Below are positions 14,390 to 22,338 of a stretch of 32,157 nucleotides of DNA, piece after piece. The position numbers and the translations under genes were made by a program. Below the pieces are notes generated by a model that worked only from the letters and a program-made list of their open reading frames with translations, ran no database searches and had not been told where the DNA came from. The DNA is from Candidatus Methylomirabilis sp. (lineage in GTDB: Bacteria > Methylomirabilota > Methylomirabilia > Methylomirabilales > JACPAU01), in the NCBI GenBank assembly GCA_036000645.1, contig DASYVA010000082.1, forward strand, positions 1-32,157. The letters are read 5' to 3'. Each line of letters begins with the position of its first letter. Position 1 is the stretch's first letter.

Positions 14390-15808
14390 TCAGCCTGCCT
14401 TCGTGCCGCTCGACTCCTTGTCCAGCCACTGGGAGACGTCGATCCCCTTGCTGGCCGGGTCCACGGCGACCAGGATCGAGCGCCGGTAGGCGCCGGTCGC
14501 GGGGTCCTTCTCCAGCAGGTCGACCTCGTTCTTCTCCCGGATGTCGTCCCCCGCAGAATCCCGCAGCAGCCGCACCACGGGCCGGGCGGAGTCCTCCCGG
14601 TTCGGGCGGAGGACCAGCGCCAGCTCCGCCGTATCCAGGCGGACCACGGCGCCAGCCGGGTAGATCCCCAGCATCTCGATGAACTTCTCGAGCACGGAGG
14701 GCTCCAAGGCTGTCCCCGCGAGATCCTTCATGCGGGCGAGGGCCCGCGTCGGCTCCATGGCGGTCGCGTAGGGGCGAGCGGTGGTCATGGCGTCGTAGGT
14801 GTCGCAGGTCTGCACGATGATGCCGAAGGGGTGGATCTGGTACTCGCGGGGGCGCGGGGGGTACCCGCTGTGGTCGAACCGCATGTGGTGCTCGAGGACC
14901 GGCCGGATGGACACCTTGGAGATCCCCTCCATTCGGGAGATCAGCTTCACCCCCTCCTCGGGGTGGCTCTTGACGACCCGCCACTCCTCTTCCGAGAGGT
15001 CGCGCGGCTTGTTGTAAATCTCGTCCGGCCAGCTCACCTTGCCCAGATCGTGCAGGAAGGCCCCCACCCCCAGATCGTGGAGTGCATCTCCCTTGTACCC
15101 GAGGTGCTCGCCGAGGGCGATGGAGAGGATCCCGACGTTCACCGAGTGGTTGAAGAGGTATTCGTCGTAGGACTTGATCATGGTCAGGGCCATGAGGGAG
15201 TGGCGGGATTTCAGGACCCCGTCCACCATCCCCTGGACCGCCACCTTCACCTCGCCGCTGGTGGGGACCCGCCCAAGCCGGGCCTCCTCGAAGACCTTCC
15301 GCGAGGCGTTGCGGGCGTTGTTGTAGATGAGGCGCGACTGGAAGAGATCCAGGCCCTCCGGCTTCTCCTCCGGCTCCTGGGCGGCCGCCGCCCCCGCCAC
15401 CTGGATTCGGGTCACGCCGTCTCGCGCGAGGACGGCCCCGACCCCCCCCGCCTGCTGCAGGCTGGCGGTATCCTGGGTCAGGCACTGGAGAAGCCGCTGG
15501 AGGTCGGCCGTGGTGACGCCCCGGAGGAGGGTCAAGGAGCCGACCCCTCGGGCCGCCAGCCGCTCCGTCAATCCCCGGCGCGCCTCCGGCCCCCCCAGGA
15601 CCGGCACCCCCTCCACCACGAGATCGCCCTCCAGGATGCTGAGGGTGAACTGATCGGCCTCGCCGAGCAGCGGGGTCAGGGTCTCGCCCACCTTCTCGAA
15701 GAACTTCGCCGCCGCCGGGTGGCTGGCCGGGTAGAGGGCGAGTCCCCGGAGCGCGGCGTTCACGCTCCGCACGAACGTCTCCACCTGCTCCGTCCAGTCC
15801 GGGCTCAC
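14390..15808 (-). CDS. HD-GYP domain protein with an unnamed N-terminal module
   Basis: A 472-residue cytoplasmic protein. Residues about 10-140 form a module that begins NAALRGLALYPASHPAA and is shared with the adjacent HEAT protein. Residues about 185-380 are an HD-GYP domain, a cyclic-di-GMP phosphodiesterase class. Visible are HSVNVG (H221), HDLGK (253-257), SHPEEG (H282), EHHMRFDHSGYP (H307, H308, GYP 315-317) and CDTYDAMT (D336), so the metal ligands and GYP loop are intact, with His replacing the usual Gly in the DGSGYP segment. About 90 C-terminal residues follow. The start is GTG at 15806-15808. The HEAT gene upstream ends seven bases before, so both are on one message. No GGDEF protein occurs in the window. 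Confidence 0.9.
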   Translation of the reverse strand: MSPDWTEQVETFVRSVNAALRGLALYPASHPAAAKFFEKVGETLTPLLGEADQFTLSILEGDLVVEGVPVLGGPEARRGLTERLAARGVGSLTLLRGVTTADLQRLLQCLTQDTASLQQAGGVGAVLARDGVTRIQVAGAAAAQEPEEKPEGLDLFQSRLIYNNARNASRKVFEEARLGRVPTSGEVKVAVQGMVDGVLKSRHSLMALTMIKSYDEYLFNHSVNVGILSIALGEHLGYKGDALHDLGVGAFLHDLGKVSWPDEIYNKPRDLSEEEWRVVKSHPEEGVKLISRMEGISKVSIRPVLEHHMRFDHSGYPPRPREYQIHPFGIIVQTCDTYDAMTTARPYATAMEPTRALARMKDLAGTALEPSVLEKFIEMLGIYPAGAVVRLDTAELALVLRPNREDSARPVVRLLRDSAGDDIREKNEVDLLEKDPATGAYRRSILVAVDPASKGIDVSQWLDKESSGTKAG

Positions 15809-15815
15809 GCCACCC

Positions 15816-17429
15816 TCACCGCGCCCCCATCAGACGCTCCAGGGCCACCTGGCAGGCGCGGACGACGGGACCTTCCCCGCGCTTGGCGTCTGCCTGGAGG
15901 GCCTCGGTGGCCGGCTCGGTCCCGACCGTCCCCAGCGCCGCGGCTGCGGCCACCCGGATCTCGTCGTTCAGGCGCCGGTTCAGCCAGGTCCGGCGGCGCA
16001 GGAGCCCGACGAGCACCGGAACCGCCTGGGGATCCCCGATGGACCCCAGGGCCGTGATGGCCGCCTTCTGGGAGTCCACGTCTTTGGCGAAGGCGGAGAA
16101 CTGCCCCGCCGCCTCGGCGAGCGGCCCGATGGCCCGGGTGACCCTCAGGGTGCCCAGGGCGGCCATCACGCTCTGCCGCACCCCGGGGTCGGCGTCTCCC
16201 AGTCGCTGGAGAAGGGCATCGGCCGCCGCGGGGGTTCCGATGCGGGTCAGGGCCTTCACCGCCTCCTTGCGCACGCGGGGATCCGCGTGCGTGAGGACCG
16301 GACGGAGGGGGAGGATCGCCTCCGGCAGGCCGATCGTCCCCAGCACCAGGGCGAGGTTTCGGATCACGTACCAGCGGCTGTCCTTCAGGCCGGCGATCAA
16401 GTGGGGCAGCGCCACGGGCCCGAGGCGGGACAGGGTCCCCATGACCTTGCGCCGGGCAGAGAGGGTCTCCTCCTCCGCAAGCCGCTCCAGGAGCGTCGGG
16501 ACGACCGCATCCCCGAGCGAGACCAGGAGGAAGATGAGGTCGTCATCGAGGGTGCAGTCCTTCTCGCAGAGCTTTCCGATCAGGTACGCAACGCCCGCGG
16601 CGTCCCCGAGGGCCGCGATGGCCCCCTCTGCCTCCGCCTGGACCCAGGGAGGCTTCACGCTCTGCGGGTGGGTGTGGAAGACGAAGGCGGAGAGGATCCG
16701 AACGAAGGTCTCGAGGTCGTTGCCGGTGCGGGCCGTCCGGCCCCATTCCAGGAGACGGCCCGCCGTCCGCTGGTAGGTCCCGATGTCGGCGGCCTCCTCG
16801 AGGCGATTGAGGAGGCCCTCCAGCGTCGGGGCCTCCTCGGGGAGCGGCGGTTCGGGCTCGGGCTCGGGCTCGGAGACGGCGGGCGCGATGACTTCTGGAG
16901 CAACCGGGGGCGGCTCCTCGAGGAGAACCGGGGCCGCCGCCTGTACCTCGTCCTGGAAGCGAACCTCCAGCTCGGTAACGTGCAGCCGGGCGACCCCTTT
17001 CGCCCGCAGCACCCGGGCCGGCCCCCCTTCCTCCATCACCCGCCTCGGGTCCATGGCCAGCATCTCCAGGAATCCGCGGACGTCCTCCGGCCCGAGCCCC
17101 GCGTCGAAGAGGATCCGCTGGATGCGACGGGTGTAGAGGTCAGAGGCGAGCTGCCGGAGGACGAGGTTGTCTTTCCCCAGGAGCGCCTTTCCGTACTGCA
17201 GGGTGTGGCGCGCCACCGTGATGCTCAGGGGAGATTCGCGGGTCAAGAGGCCGAGGAGCGCCTGGCACGCGCGGTCGAGGGACTGGGCGAGGGCGGGGTG
17301 GCTGGCGGGGTAGAAGGCCAGGTCCCGGGCGGTTTTCTTGACGCCGATCATCCCTTCCTCCAGGTCCTTGAGGAAGCGGCCGTCCGGGGAATCGGAAGCG
17401 GGATGTCGGAGCGTGGGATCCCTGTCCAT
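15816..17429 (-). CDS. HEAT-repeat protein with the same N-terminal module as the HD-GYP protein
   Basis: A 537-residue cytoplasmic protein. Residues about 30-160 (VKKTARDLAFYPASHPALAQ to VARLHVTELEVRF) align with the N-terminus of the neighbouring HD-GYP protein. A Pro/Glu-rich linker (about 171-201, including EPEPEPEP) follows, then a helical region and HEAT repeats from about 280 to the end (DSRWYVIRNLALVLGTIG, DPRVRKEAVKALTRIGTPAA, DPGVRQSVMAALGTLR). The ATG at 17427-17429 is chosen because an upstream in-frame ATG lies inside the -10 box of the promoter at 17500-17527. The ribosome binding site is weak (GCAAGG). Probably a scaffold or adaptor that works with the HD-GYP protein; no enzyme motif was seen. 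Confidence 0.85.
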   Translation of the reverse strand: MDRDPTLRHPASDSPDGRFLKDLEEGMIGVKKTARDLAFYPASHPALAQSLDRACQALLGLLTRESPLSITVARHTLQYGKALLGKDNLVLRQLASDLYTRRIQRILFDAGLGPEDVRGFLEMLAMDPRRVMEEGGPARVLRAKGVARLHVTELEVRFQDEVQAAAPVLLEEPPPVAPEVIAPAVSEPEPEPEPPLPEEAPTLEGLLNRLEEAADIGTYQRTAGRLLEWGRTARTGNDLETFVRILSAFVFHTHPQSVKPPWVQAEAEGAIAALGDAAGVAYLIGKLCEKDCTLDDDLIFLLVSLGDAVVPTLLERLAEEETLSARRKVMGTLSRLGPVALPHLIAGLKDSRWYVIRNLALVLGTIGLPEAILPLRPVLTHADPRVRKEAVKALTRIGTPAAADALLQRLGDADPGVRQSVMAALGTLRVTRAIGPLAEAAGQFSAFAKDVDSQKAAITALGSIGDPQAVPVLVGLLRRRTWLNRRLNDEIRVAAAAALGTVGTEPATEALQADAKRGEGPVVRACQVALERLMGAR

Positions 17430-17499
17430 GCCTTGCGCCGATCCGGCGGGACCTTCCCGCGAGAGTGGCGGCCCGGGGCCACGGGGTCCGGCCGAGGGG

Positions 17500-17527
17500 A
17501 TCATAACAGACACCCGACAAATGTCAA
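17500..17527 (-). promoter_or_regulatory. Sigma-70 promoter of the HEAT/HD-GYP pair
   Basis: On the minus strand a perfect TTGACA (17522-17527), a 16-base spacer and TATGAT (17500-17505) predict a start near 17493 and a leader of about 64 bases. The leader holds the inverted repeat GCGGGAAGGTCCCGC (17446-17460). Confidence 0.8.
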
Positions 17528-17563
17528 CGCGACGGGGCCCCAGACCCCTTGATCGCCGCGGCC

Positions 17564-20050
17564 TTACCAGAGATCCAGGGGGTCAACGTCCACCTCAATG
17601 CTGAGGCCGGCGCGACCGGGGGGAGGCCCGCCCGTGAGGGCCGCCCGGACCGCCCGATGCAGCGCGCTGGCGACCCTTCCCTTCGCGAGGAGGTGCCACC
17701 GGTACGCGCCCCGCAGGCGAAGGAGGGGGGCGGGAGCGGGGCCGTCCACCTCCACCCCGGGCCGATCTTGCAAGAGCCCGGCCAGGCGCTCCGCTGCGGC
17801 CCGGGCGGCTCCCTCGTCCGGCGCGGTGCAGAGCACGCGGACGGTGCGGGTGAAGGGGGGGAGGCGACGGGCCTGCCGGAGCGGCACCTCCTCCCGGTAG
17901 AAGCCGGGATAGTCCTGCGCGAGCGCCGCGCGGATGGCGTAGTGCTCGGGGGAAAAGGTCTGGATGATCCCTTCCCCCGGGTCCCGCCCTCGCCCCGAGC
18001 GTCCCACCATCTGGGTGAGGAGGGCGAAGGTCCGCTCCCCCGCGCGGAAGTCCGGCAGGTTCAACGTGAGGTCGGCGGCCACGATGCCCACCAGCGTGAC
18101 CCCGGGGAAGTCGTGCCCCTTGGCGATCATCTGCGTCCCGACCAGGACATCCAGGGACCCGTCAGCCAGGCGGGAGAGGATGGCGCGGACTCCCGCCGCC
18201 CCAGCGGTCGTGTCCCGGTCCATCCGGGCGACCCGCGCGTTGGGATAGGTCTCCAGAACCACCCGTTCGAGCTGTTGGGTCCCGATGCCGAACTGGCGCA
18301 ACCGGCTCCCGCGGCATTCCGGGCAGGCCTCCGGCACCTTGCGCGCATGCCCGCAGTGGTGACAGAGGGCGCGCGCCACCGTGGCGTGCCAGATGAGGCT
18401 GACGCTGCAGCGGGGACAGCGCAGGATCAACCCGCATTCCCGGCAGAGGAGGGCGGCGGCGTACCCGCGCCGGTTCAGCAGGAGGAGAACCTGGCCCCCG
18501 CGCCCGAGGTGGGCCCCGATCCGCTCCCGCAGCAGGGGGGAGAGGAGGGGGAGGCGCCCCGCGCGGGCCAGCTCCTGGCGCATGTCCACCACGTGGACCG
18601 TGGGGAGGCGGGCCTCCCCGAGCCGTGCCGGCAGGGTCAGCAGGCGGTAGCGCCCCCGCTCGGCGTTGGCGTACGACTCCAGCGCGGGGGTGGCGGACCC
18701 GAGGAGGACGGGGCAGCCGAGGAGACGCGCCCGCAGGACCGCCACGTCCCGCGCGTGGTAGCGGGGGACCTCCTCCTGCTTGTAGGCCGAATCCTGCTCC
18801 TCGTCCACGATCAGCAGGCCGAGGCGGGGGAGCGGGGCGAAAATTGCGGAGCGAGCGCCGACCACGATGTCGGCCTCCCCCGCCCGGATCCGGCGCCACT
18901 CGTCGAAGCGCTCCCCCGGGCGGAGCCCGCTGTGCAAGAGCGCGACGCGGCGGCCGAAGCGGGCGGCGAAGCGGGTGGTGGCTGCCGGGGTCAAGCCGAT
19001 CTCGGGGACCAGGACCAGCGCCTGCCGGCCCGCGGCGAGCGCGGCCGCGATCGCCTGCAGGTAGACTTCGGTCTTTCCGCTCCCCGTCACGCCGAAGAGG
19101 AGGAAGACGGCAAAGCGCCCCGCCCGGAGGGCGGCGAGGCTGGCGGCCAGCGCCTCGGCCTGCGCCGGGGTCGGGGGGAAGGGGAGCTCTGTGGCCTCCG
19201 CGGGGTAGTCGGCCAGCGGGTCCCGCCGCACCTCGCGGATCTCTGCGCGGAGCAGCCCCCGGCGGACGAGGGCCAGTTCGGCGGCGCTTCCGCCCCGCCG
19301 GCGCAGCTCCGAGACGGGGAGCTCGCCCCCCGCCTGCACGAGGCGCTCGAGGATGTCGGCCTGGCGCGGGGCGCGGCCCCGGAGCGCCTCGGCCTGGCGC
19401 CGCGCCTCCTCCGGGGGCACCGCCAGCGCGTAGCATCGGACGGCGCGAGGCCGGTCCCGGGGGGCCGGCAGGAGCGGCTCCACCCGGAGGAGGTCGCGCC
19501 GGGCGAGGCGCGTGAGGCAGGCGCGCGCGGCGGCGGGACCGATCCGGCTGGCCAGGGTGCGGGTGGGGATGGCGACCCGCCGGGTCAGGAGCGCGGCCAG
19601 TTGCTGCGCGGCCGGAGAGGCGTCCGCCGCGAGGAGGTCGGCCACGGTCGTCCCGGGGGTCAACCGGATGACCGGCCGCGCGAGAGCGGTGAGGCCCGGG
19701 GGGAGGGCCGCCCGGATGACCTCCCCCCACGGGGCGAAGTAGTAGTCGGCAATCCAGCGGGTGAGCTCCAGGAGATGCCCGTCGAGAACCGGGACCTCAT
19801 CCAGGACCTCCAGGATCGGCCGGAGCCGGAGGGGGGGTGGTTCGGACGGGAATCCGACCACGTAGCCGGTGGCCTCGCGGCGCGCCAGGGGGACGCGGAC
19901 CCGCACGCCGATCTGGAGGGTCGCGGCCAGCTCCGGGGGGATGCTGTAGGTGAGGGGAGCCGGGAGCGGCAGGGGGAGGGCCACCGCCGCGTAGGGCCGC
20001 GGGGCTCCCGCCCCGGGGAGAGGCGCCGAATTGCTTTGACCTTTTGCCAT
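17564..20050 (-). CDS. priA: Primosomal replication restart helicase PriA
   Basis: 3'-5' DNA helicase that reloads the replisome at stalled forks. The 828-residue protein has an N-terminal DNA-binding region (about 20-115, AAVALPLPLPAPLTYSIP, GVRVRVPLARREATGYVVG), a long Ala/Arg-rich winged-helix linker, Walker A GVTGSGKTE (320-328), DEEQD (416-420), GSATPALES and the GRAGRG-type C-terminal helicase motif seen here as LLTQMVGRSGRG. The zinc-binding cysteines are complete as four pairs: C536/C539, C545/C548, C563/C566 and C576/C579. The ATG at 20048-20050 lies within a compact divergent region; the -35 box of a plus-strand promoter overlaps its first codons. Confidence 0.96.
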   Translation of the reverse strand: MAKGQSNSAPLPGAGAPRPYAAVALPLPLPAPLTYSIPPELAATLQIGVRVRVPLARREATGYVVGFPSEPPPLRLRPILEVLDEVPVLDGHLLELTRWIADYYFAPWGEVIRAALPPGLTALARPVIRLTPGTTVADLLAADASPAAQQLAALLTRRVAIPTRTLASRIGPAAARACLTRLARRDLLRVEPLLPAPRDRPRAVRCYALAVPPEEARRQAEALRGRAPRQADILERLVQAGGELPVSELRRRGGSAAELALVRRGLLRAEIREVRRDPLADYPAEATELPFPPTPAQAEALAASLAALRAGRFAVFLLFGVTGSGKTEVYLQAIAAALAAGRQALVLVPEIGLTPAATTRFAARFGRRVALLHSGLRPGERFDEWRRIRAGEADIVVGARSAIFAPLPRLGLLIVDEEQDSAYKQEEVPRYHARDVAVLRARLLGCPVLLGSATPALESYANAERGRYRLLTLPARLGEARLPTVHVVDMRQELARAGRLPLLSPLLRERIGAHLGRGGQVLLLLNRRGYAAALLCRECGLILRCPRCSVSLIWHATVARALCHHCGHARKVPEACPECRGSRLRQFGIGTQQLERVVLETYPNARVARMDRDTTAGAAGVRAILSRLADGSLDVLVGTQMIAKGHDFPGVTLVGIVAADLTLNLPDFRAGERTFALLTQMVGRSGRGRDPGEGIIQTFSPEHYAIRAALAQDYPGFYREEVPLRQARRLPPFTRTVRVLCTAPDEGAARAAAERLAGLLQDRPGVEVDGPAPAPLLRLRGAYRWHLLAKGRVASALHRAVRAALTGGPPPGRAGLSIEVDVDPLDLW

Positions 20051-20065
20051 CGATTCCGGTACTCT
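20036..20065 (+). promoter_or_regulatory. Sigma-70-like promoter facing the 20051-20377 gap
   Basis: TTGACC (20036-20041), an 18-base spacer and TACTCT (20060-20065) are followed by GGGAGGTGG and an ATG at 20088. The -35 box lies inside the first codons of priA on the other strand. Confidence 0.55.
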
Positions 20066-20087
20066 GGCGGCGGGAGGTGGACAGGGC

Positions 20088-20336
20088 ATGGGATTAGGGG
20101 CGAGGAAACGGCGTCCTTCCCTCCGCTACGACCAGGTGGTCCATGATCTGTGGGTAGGCTTGATCGAGGGGGATCGCCGCTACCACTCTACGCACCCGCA
20201 GCACCAGCGTTCCCTCCTCTCGGAGTTGCTGAGGGGAGGATTCGCGCGGGGTTTTATCCGCATGCGCCTGCCACGCCTCGCTACGCTCTTGCCGCAGCAC
20301 CCGCCGACCCGCCCGGTCCGCCCCAAGGCTTCCTGA
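20088..20336 (+). CDS. Tentative small gene of 82 codons in the priA-udg gap
   Basis: I do not recognise the product. The 82-residue frame starts MGLGARKRRPSLRYDQVVHD, has a middle rich in His and Arg and ends in a basic, Pro-rich tail (LLPQHPPTRPVRPKAS). Support comes from its signals: the promoter at 20036-20065 and GGGAGGTGG seven bases before the ATG. Against it, third-position GC is lower than in the neighbouring genes (18 of 80 codons end in A or T), and the composition is close to random. The 327-base gap 20051-20377 contains nothing clearer. On the minus strand a 36-codon frame (GTG near 20204, AGGAGG upstream, containing AIPLDQAYPQIMDHLVVAEG, ending at 20094) is an equally uncertain rival. 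A small non-coding RNA from the same promoter is also possible. Confidence 0.35.
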   Translation: MGLGARKRRPSLRYDQVVHDLWVGLIEGDRRYHSTHPQHQRSLLSELLRGGFARGFIRMRLPRLATLLPQHPPTRPVRPKAS

Positions 20337-20377
20337 CCGCCCCCTCGCTCGGAGACCTACAATTCGTCGCAGCCACT

Positions 20378-21073
20378 CTAGGTGCGGCCGGTGAGGCGGG
20401 CGAGCTCCCGCTGCAGGAGCTGCATGTCCTGCCAGACGGTTTTCTTCTCGTAGGGGTTCCGGAGGAGATACGCGGGGTGGTAGGTGGGCAGGAGGGGGAT
20501 GCCCCGAAACTCGAAGAGCCGGCCGCGCAGGCGGGAGATCGGCTCCTTCGTCTTCAGGAGGGTGTGGGCGGCGGGGCCCCCGAGGGCGCAGATCAGCTTG
20601 GGCCGGATCGCCGTGAGCTGCTTGAACAGGAACGGCTCGCAGGTGGCGATCTCGTCCGGCTCCGGGGTCCGGTTGCCCGGCGGGCGGCACTTGATGATGT
20701 TGCAGATGTAGACGTCCTCCCGCCTGAGCCCGATCGCCTGGATGATCCGGGTCAGGAGCTGGCCGGCCCGCCCCACGAACGGCTCCCCCTGCGCGTCTTC
20801 CTCGGCCCCCGGCGCCTCCCCCACGAAGACCAGGTCGGCCTGCGGGTTGCCGACCCCGAAGACGATCTGGGTCCGGCCCCGGCAGAGCTTGCACCGGGTG
20901 CACTCCCCCAGCTCCTCCCGGACCTCGGCGAGCGTGAGAGGCGGTCGGGCGGGCGCGGGCCCCGCCAGGGGTGCTCCGGGGACGAACTCGAGGCCGAGCT
21001 GGCGCTGCGCCTCGAGGTAGATCCTGGTGGCGCGCGTGAGCTCCCGCAGCTCGTCCCGGGGGTCGGCGTCCAT
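20378..21073 (-). CDS. Family 4 uracil-DNA glycosylase (iron-sulfur type)
   Basis: Removes uracil from DNA to start base excision repair. The 231-residue protein has the family motifs [21 protein letters not shown] (motif A, with Glu instead of the Asp of family 1) and [11 protein letters not shown] (motif B, H199). Four cysteines for a [4Fe-4S] cluster are present: C58 and C61 (ECTRCKLC), C129 ([10 protein letters not shown]) and C145 (ATCEPFL). This family is common in thermophiles and in many mesophilic GC-rich bacteria. The ATG at 21071-21073, 20 bases after coaBC on the same strand, lacks a good ribosome binding site, and an upstream start overlapping coaBC cannot be excluded; the first 45 residues are a variable extension. 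Confidence 0.93.
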   Translation of the reverse strand: MDADPRDELRELTRATRIYLEAQRQLGLEFVPGAPLAGPAPARPPLTLAEVREELGECTRCKLCRGRTQIVFGVGNPQADLVFVGEAPGAEEDAQGEPFVGRAGQLLTRIIQAIGLRREDVYICNIIKCRPPGNRTPEPDEIATCEPFLFKQLTAIRPKLICALGGPAAHTLLKTKEPISRLRGRLFEFRGIPLLPTYHPAYLLRNPYEKKTVWQDMQLLQRELARLTGRT

Positions 21074-21093
21074 GGTTGGGTGGAGGATTGGCG

Positions 21094-22305
21094 TCAGGCG
21101 CGCTTCGGGCGGGCCGCCAGCAGGCGGGCGACCCGGTCGAGGATCCGGTGGGCCACCTCCCGCTTGCTGAGCAGGGGGAGGGGCTCGACCTCCCCGTCCG
21201 CGCCCACCAGCGTCACCCGGTTGGTCTCGACGCCGAAGCCGGCGTCCTTCGCCCCCACGTCGTTGGCCACCACCAGGTCCAGGTTCTTCTTCCGGAGTTT
21301 CTCCCTGGCGTTGGCGACGATCTCCTCGGTCTCCGCGGCGAAGCCGACCAGGACGGCCTTCCCCTTGCGCCGCGACAGCTCGGCGAGGATATCCGGGGTG
21401 GGGGTCAGCTCCACGGTCAACACTTCCCGCCCCTTCTTGATCTTGGTCGGGGCGACCCGGGCCGGCCGGTAATCGGCGGGGGCGGCCGCCTTGATGACCG
21501 CATCCGTCCCCTCGGCGTGCGCCAGGACCGCCTCGTACATCTCCTGAGTGGTCTCGACCCGGATGCACTCCACGCCGGCCGGGGGGGCGAGGGGCGTGGG
21601 TCCGGTCACCAGGAGGACCCGCGCGCCCCGGGCCGCCGCCGCCTCGGCGAGGGCGAATCCCATCCGGCCCGAAGAGCGGTTCCCGACGAAGCGGACCGGG
21701 TCGAGCGGCTCGTAGGTCGGCCCCGCGGTCACCAGGAGGCTCCGGCCGCCCAGGTCGCGGGCGCGCGCCAGGAGTGCCTCGACCGCCCCCACGATCTCGG
21801 CCGGCTCGGCGAGGCGGCCGGGACCCGTGAGGCCCGAGGCCAGATCCCCGCTGGCGGGCCCGATGAAGTGGACCCCGCGCTGGACGAGCGTGGTCACGTT
21901 CGCCTGGGTGGCGGGGTGCCGCCACATCTCGACGTCCATGGCGGGCGCCAGGAGGACGGGACACGTGGCGGCAAGGAAGAGGTTGGTCAGGAAGTCGTCG
22001 GCCAGCCCGTGGGCGAACTTGGCCAGGGTGTGGGCGGTGGTCGGGGCCACCAGGAAGAGATCCGCCCCGCCGGCCGCCGCGATGTGCGCGATCTGCCCTT
22101 GGGGGTCGGGCGCGTACGGGTCGGTGAGGACGGGCCGGCGGGAGAGGGTCTCGAAGGTGAGGGGGGCCATGAAGCGAGCCGCGCTCTCGGTCATGGCGCA
22201 GTGGACATCGGCTCCCCGCCGGGTCAGCTCGCGGAGGAGCTCCACCGCCTTGTAGGCGGCGATGCTCCCCGTCACCCCCAGCAGGATTCGCTTCCCCGTG
22301 AGCAT
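21094..22305 (-). CDS. coaBC: Bifunctional phosphopantothenoylcysteine decarboxylase/synthase CoaBC
   Basis: Couples cysteine to 4'-phosphopantothenate (CoaB) and decarboxylates the product with FMN (CoaC) in coenzyme A synthesis. The 403-residue protein has the CoaC domain (1-180: ILLGVTGSIAAYKA, active-site His in QIAHI at H74, APTTAHTLAKFAHGLADD) and the CoaB domain (about 187-403: LVTAGPTYEPLDPVRFVGNRSSG, KAAAPADYRP, VGFAAETE, ANDVG). Two CoaC residues differ from the E. coli form: the PAMN motif reads PAMD (D124), and the ACG loop reads ASG (S157), where E. coli has the catalytic Cys158. I recall a similar Asp/Ser pattern from some other phyla, so this is probably a subfamily trait. AGGAGG lies four bases before the ATG. 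Confidence 0.94.
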   Translation of the reverse strand: MLTGKRILLGVTGSIAAYKAVELLRELTRRGADVHCAMTESAARFMAPLTFETLSRRPVLTDPYAPDPQGQIAHIAAAGGADLFLVAPTTAHTLAKFAHGLADDFLTNLFLAATCPVLLAPAMDVEMWRHPATQANVTTLVQRGVHFIGPASGDLASGLTGPGRLAEPAEIVGAVEALLARARDLGGRSLLVTAGPTYEPLDPVRFVGNRSSGRMGFALAEAAAARGARVLLVTGPTPLAPPAGVECIRVETTQEMYEAVLAHAEGTDAVIKAAAPADYRPARVAPTKIKKGREVLTVELTPTPDILAELSRRKGKAVLVGFAAETEEIVANAREKLRKKNLDLVVANDVGAKDAGFGVETNRVTLVGADGEVEPLPLLSKREVAHRILDRVARLLAARPKRA

Positions 22306-22338
22306 GCTTCCTCCTGGTCGCCCGATGTCCCGGCTCCC

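Noticed and set aside
12963-15485. 840-codon minus-strand frame covering the TrmN6-like gene and the region antisense to the HEAT gene
   Set aside because: Only the last 258 codons match a family; the rest is low-complexity Gly/Arg/Pro sequence opposite real genes.
17430-17513. Longer start for the 537-residue HEAT protein
   Set aside because: The candidate ATG lies inside the -10 box of a near-consensus promoter, so it would not be transcribed as a start codon.
20088-20336. RNA polymerase omega subunit gene (rpoZ), expected near priA and coaBC
   Set aside because: Neither strand of the gap contains the omega motif (such as VPNRFxLV); the gene must lie elsewhere.
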